The position numbers were made by a program, and so were the translations under genes. From Limnohabitans sp. MORI2 (GTDB lineage: Bacteria > Pseudomonadota > Gammaproteobacteria > Burkholderiales > Burkholderiaceae_C): DNA of 64,000 nt. Position 1 is the first letter of the stretch. Every line of letters begins with the position of its first letter. Under the pieces are notes generated by a model. That model was not told the DNA's origin and searched no databases. It saw only the letters and a list, made by a program, of their open reading frames with translations. Positions 61,610 through 64,000 of this stretch are shown piece by piece. Location: contig NZ_AP027058.1 of assembly GCF_027925025.1 (NCBI RefSeq), positions 806,001 through 870,000 on the forward strand. Direction: 5' to 3'.

Positions 61610-62653
61610 TTAGCGGCTGAGGCGAGAAAAAAGAGGCTTCGCTCTTTGTGCCACCCAGTGATGGATGGGAACTTCTGCTTTTTCATGCAGAAATAAACCA
61701 AGGCCGACGCAGAGCAGCCATGCGAAACCTGTCAATGCAAACGCGGTGACGGGGTGATAAAAATGGCTTTTGTTCCACATGTCGCTGAACAGCACAATGA
61801 CGCCAAAGTGCGTCAAGAACAACACGTAGGCACTGTTGGATAAACGGTGTAGCACGCGTTTCATGGGCGTCCAATGCACAGAGCCTTTTGGCTTGATGAC
61901 CAACCAAACGGCCGTGACCCAAGCGAGAGACAAACGCGTGCGGTATTCAAACCACAAAGCCCCCACACCCAAAACTGCCGTGATCCAAAACACACGGGCA
62001 TCAAAGGCAGATCGCTTGGCCCAGGCCGCCAAGACGCCTAAGCCATAGGCCGCAAAAAAGTAGATCGCCCAAACGTCCAGTTCATCCATGCGATTGAATT
62101 GCCACATCGATGCCAAACACAGGCAGGCCACGACTACTGACAACCGACGCTGAGTACTGCTTTGTAAGCTGTGGCACAGAAGGATCAGCAATGCGTACAG
62201 TTGGAAATCAATGGCTACATACCAAGCGCCACTTGAGAGCGCTTCAAACCCCAGCACATCGTGAAGCAATAAACCATGCGCAGCAAATTGCCACAGCGTG
62301 GGTTCGCTGGGTAACCAGTCAGCATGAATGGTGTGACGAGATGCTGCCACAGCTACGCTGATGAGGGCCAACGCCAACGCGTAAAACGGTACCAGACGGA
62401 AATAGCGCTTCGCAACTTGCACGAGGGGGTGCGTGATGGGTTTGTTCATGACTGATTGCGCCGCCAAGTAACCACCCACGACCAGGAACACTTGAACCGC
62501 CAAGCGTGCATAGCGGTAGAGCCACTCCATGAGTTCCGGCCACATCAAGGTCATGGTGTCTGCCATTGGGCCATAGGCGGAGAAATGGTGCCACACAATG
62601 AGTTGTGCAGCCACCACCTTCAAGACGTCCACGGTGAGGGAGCGCTCTAACAC
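61610..62653 (-). CDS. Acyltransferase-family (OafA/YrhL-type) membrane protein
   Basis: This 347-residue protein matches the Acyltransferase_3 family: TVDVLKVVAAQLIVWHHFSAYGPM (conserved R/D-x...H region), VFLVVGGYLAAQS and about ten membrane segments. Such proteins move acyl groups onto cell-envelope or secreted sugars. The start is GTG 62653; the first ATG would cut off the conserved catalytic histidine region. It lies 21 bases after the tolA stop. Confidence 0.82.
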   Translation of the reverse strand: MLERSLTVDVLKVVAAQLIVWHHFSAYGPMADTMTLMWPELMEWLYRYARLAVQVFLVVGGYLAAQSVMNKPITHPLVQVAKRYFRLVPFYALALALISVAVAASRHTIHADWLPSEPTLWQFAAHGLLLHDVLGFEALSSGAWYVAIDFQLYALLILLCHSLQSSTQRRLSVVVACLCLASMWQFNRMDELDVWAIYFFAAYGLGVLAAWAKRSAFDARVFWITAVLGVGALWFEYRTRLSLAWVTAVWLVIKPKGSVHWTPMKRVLHRLSNSAYVLFLTHFGVIVLFSDMWNKSHFYHPVTAFALTGFAWLLCVGLGLFLHEKAEVPIHHWVAQRAKPLFSRLSR

Positions 62654-62674
62654 CTGAGTTGCTTTCTTGTCGTC

Positions 62675-63643
62675 TTAATCGTTGGGCTTGAATACCAACA
62701 GCAGTGGCGAGTGCACGCGGCCATCGGTGTCGCGCGGCAAGATTTCGGTCTTGTCGATGGCTTTGAGCACCGCGTTGTCCCATGCCGAGTTGCCACTGGA
62801 CTTGACCAACTTGCGGCTTACGATGGTGCCGTCGGGTGCGCAACGCACTTCCACTTCGGCCGCAGGGTTGCCAGACACCGAGCTGGGATCAAAAGTGATG
62901 TTGGGTTTGACGCGGGCGCGAATGCGGCCGCCGTAGCTGTCAGACGGGCCGGAGGACTTCATGGCAGTGCCAGTGGCGTTCTCGCTACCGCTGGCACCTG
63001 CCAAGCCGGCAATGCGCTTCATGTTTTCTTTGCGAATGGCTTCGAGTTTTTTGGCTTCTTCAGCGGCAGCTTTACTGTCTTTTTGCTCGGCCTGCTTCTT
63101 GGCTTCTTTGTCTTTGCGTTCCTTCTCGGCGCGCTCTTTCTCTTTTTCTTTCTCTTTACGCTCTTTGTCCTTGCGCTCTTCTTCCTTCTTGGCTTCTAGT
63201 TTGCGCTTGTCTTCGTCGAGCTTGGCCTTGGCTTTTTTCTCAGCTTCTTTCTTCAGCTCTTCTTTGCGGCGTTCTTCAGCCTTCAACGCTTCTTGAATCT
63301 TTTTCTCTTCTTCGAGTTTGCGTTTCTTCGCTAGTGCAATGTCTGCATCACGGTTGGGTGCTGGTGGCTCGGGGGCTTTGACCACGGGCTTCGGTGCAGG
63401 TTCTGGTTTGGGCGCAGGAGGCGGCGGGGGGGCTTCGACCTCGACCAACTTAGGCGCTGCCGCCATGGGTACCGCAGACCACAACTCAGCCTCAACCGAC
63501 AGACTGTTGTCTTGCTTCCATTGAATGCCAGCGGTGAGCGCCACGACGAGCAAGGCATGTACCACCAACGACGCGCCCACAGAGCGGCCTGTGCCCTCGG
63601 GGGCGGGCGGTGCAAACTCAATGTGCTTGGGGCGTGCGCTCAT
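62675..63643 (-). CDS. tolA: Cell envelope integrity protein TolA
   Basis: This 322-residue protein has a short cytoplasmic start, one membrane helix (SVGASLVVHALLVVALTAGI), a Pro-rich stretch (APPPPPAPKPEPAPKP), a long Lys/Glu/Ala-rich helix (residues ~100-215) and a C-terminal TolA/TonB-like domain (YGGRIRARVKPNITFDPSSVSGNPAAEVEVRCAPDGTIVSRKLVKSSGN). It links the Tol-Pal complex across the periplasm. Its position next to tolR fixes the call over TonB. Confidence 0.94.
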   Translation of the reverse strand: MSARPKHIEFAPPAPEGTGRSVGASLVVHALLVVALTAGIQWKQDNSLSVEAELWSAVPMAAAPKLVEVEAPPPPPAPKPEPAPKPVVKAPEPPAPNRDADIALAKKRKLEEEKKIQEALKAEERRKEELKKEAEKKAKAKLDEDKRKLEAKKEEERKDKERKEKEKEKERAEKERKDKEAKKQAEQKDSKAAAEEAKKLEAIRKENMKRIAGLAGASGSENATGTAMKSSGPSDSYGGRIRARVKPNITFDPSSVSGNPAAEVEVRCAPDGTIVSRKLVKSSGNSAWDNAVLKAIDKTEILPRDTDGRVHSPLLLVFKPND

Positions 63644-63653
63644 GCTTGAAAAA

Positions 63654-64000
63654 TCAGTCCACCAATTGAACAGCCAAGCCCACGCGTTGAACCCCAGCGC
63701 GTTGCAATGTGTCCATGGCCTTCACCACGGTTTCGTACTTGATGGTGCGGTCAGCCGTGATGACCACCGGCCCTTGCGAGCTTTCGCCTTGCAGCTCTTG
63801 CACATCACGCGCCAAGCCTTTGAGGGTGGAGCTGACCGACTTGTTGACCGTGCCTGTGCTCTTGACGGTGATGCGTTCTTCTTTGCTGATTTCGACGTGA
63901 ATCACTTGGTCGGGCACGCTGGCTGCTTTGCCCACGCTGGGCAAATCAATCACGGTGGGCGAGATGAGGGGGGCGGTCACCATGAAGATGATGAGCAACA
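63654..64000 (-). CDS. tolR: TolR/ExbD-family proton-channel protein, partial
   Basis: The C-terminal part of a TolR protein is present; the N-terminus lies beyond the right edge. Visible are the end of the membrane helix (MLIIFMVTAPL) and the periplasmic domain (VIDLPSVGKAAS, GPVVITADRTIKYETVVKAMDTLQRAGVQRVGLAVQLVD). TolR couples TolQ proton flow to TolA, encoded 10 bases downstream. Confidence 0.93.
   Translation of the reverse strand, partial: LLIIFMVTAPLISPTVIDLPSVGKAASVPDQVIHVEISKEERITVKSTGTVNKSVSSTLKGLARDVQELQGESSQGPVVITADRTIKYETVVKAMDTLQRAGVQRVGLAVQLVD

Noticed and set aside
62675-63643. TonB rather than TolA
   Set aside because: The C-domain is TonB-like, but the long Lys/Glu helix and the adjacent tolR gene indicate TolA.
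1-64000. Mobile elements, prophage, CRISPR arrays or defence islands
   Set aside because: I found no transposase, integrase, phage structural gene, regularly spaced direct repeats or known defence gene. The window reads as a continuous chromosomal backbone with catabolic inserts.

Overview
The window is chromosomal DNA from a betaproteobacterium, most likely Burkholderiales and probably Comamonadaceae. Three things point there: the ubiG-gph / ompA / gyrA-serC-pheA arrangement, a tmRNA with proteolysis tag ANDERFALAA, and many TRAP-type and Bug (TctC) solute-binding proteins. Genes are tightly packed with many 1-4 base stop/start overlaps. I see no insertion sequence, prophage, CRISPR array, rRNA or tRNA gene, and no gene-free stretch above 300 bases.

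Region 1 (1-7175) is housekeeping: pheA (cut by the left edge), serC and gyrA on the minus strand, then an OmpA-family lipoprotein-like/outer-membrane protein, ubiG, gph and ssrA (tmRNA) on the plus strand.

Region 2 (7185-21740) is an aromatic catabolic island. A PHBH-type FAD hydroxylase resembling 3-hydroxybenzoate 4-monooxygenase is divergent from an IclR regulator. Next come an HpaR-type MarR repressor and a complete homoprotocatechuate meta-cleavage pathway (hpaG1, G2, E, D, F, H, I), a succinate-semialdehyde dehydrogenase, a class II aldolase-like protein and a TRAP transporter. Pyruvate and succinate are the expected end products. No HpaBC hydroxylase is present, so the FAD hydroxylase may supply the ring-hydroxylating step.

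Region 3 (21749-25343) holds hslR, a HAD dehalogenase, queD/queE (QueD with Ser at the usual catalytic Cys), a substrate-binding-like protein without a signal peptide, and a TRIC/UPF0126 membrane protein.

Region 4 (25350-38018) is a complete oxidative hexuronate/aldarate pathway: a FadR-type regulator, an SMP-30 lactonase, uronate dehydrogenase, KdgD, a TRAP transporter, GarD, an orphan TctC protein, GudD, and 2-oxoglutarate-semialdehyde dehydrogenase, ending in 2-oxoglutarate. A convergent Tat-signal-bearing FAH hydrolase follows it.

Region 5 (38143-45081) has a GST, an alpha/beta hydrolase, an RsuA-type pseudouridine synthase, and a tightly overlapping row: YVTN beta-propeller, variant polysaccharide deacetylase, sterol-desaturase-like hydroxylase, EI24 protein and a CinA-type protein. 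Region 6 (45082-49986) is the nitrogen locus: glnA behind a sigma-54 promoter and an NtrC-like palindrome, a small secreted protein, ntrB and ntrC. Region 7 (49983-64000) has xth, a DUF4337 protein, folA, thyA, a RodZ-like/bactofilin/response-regulator trio, DUF2069 and YihY proteins, an alpha/beta hydrolase, metY, a CBS-domain protein, aroC, an MFS transporter, an acyltransferase, tolA and a partial tolR.
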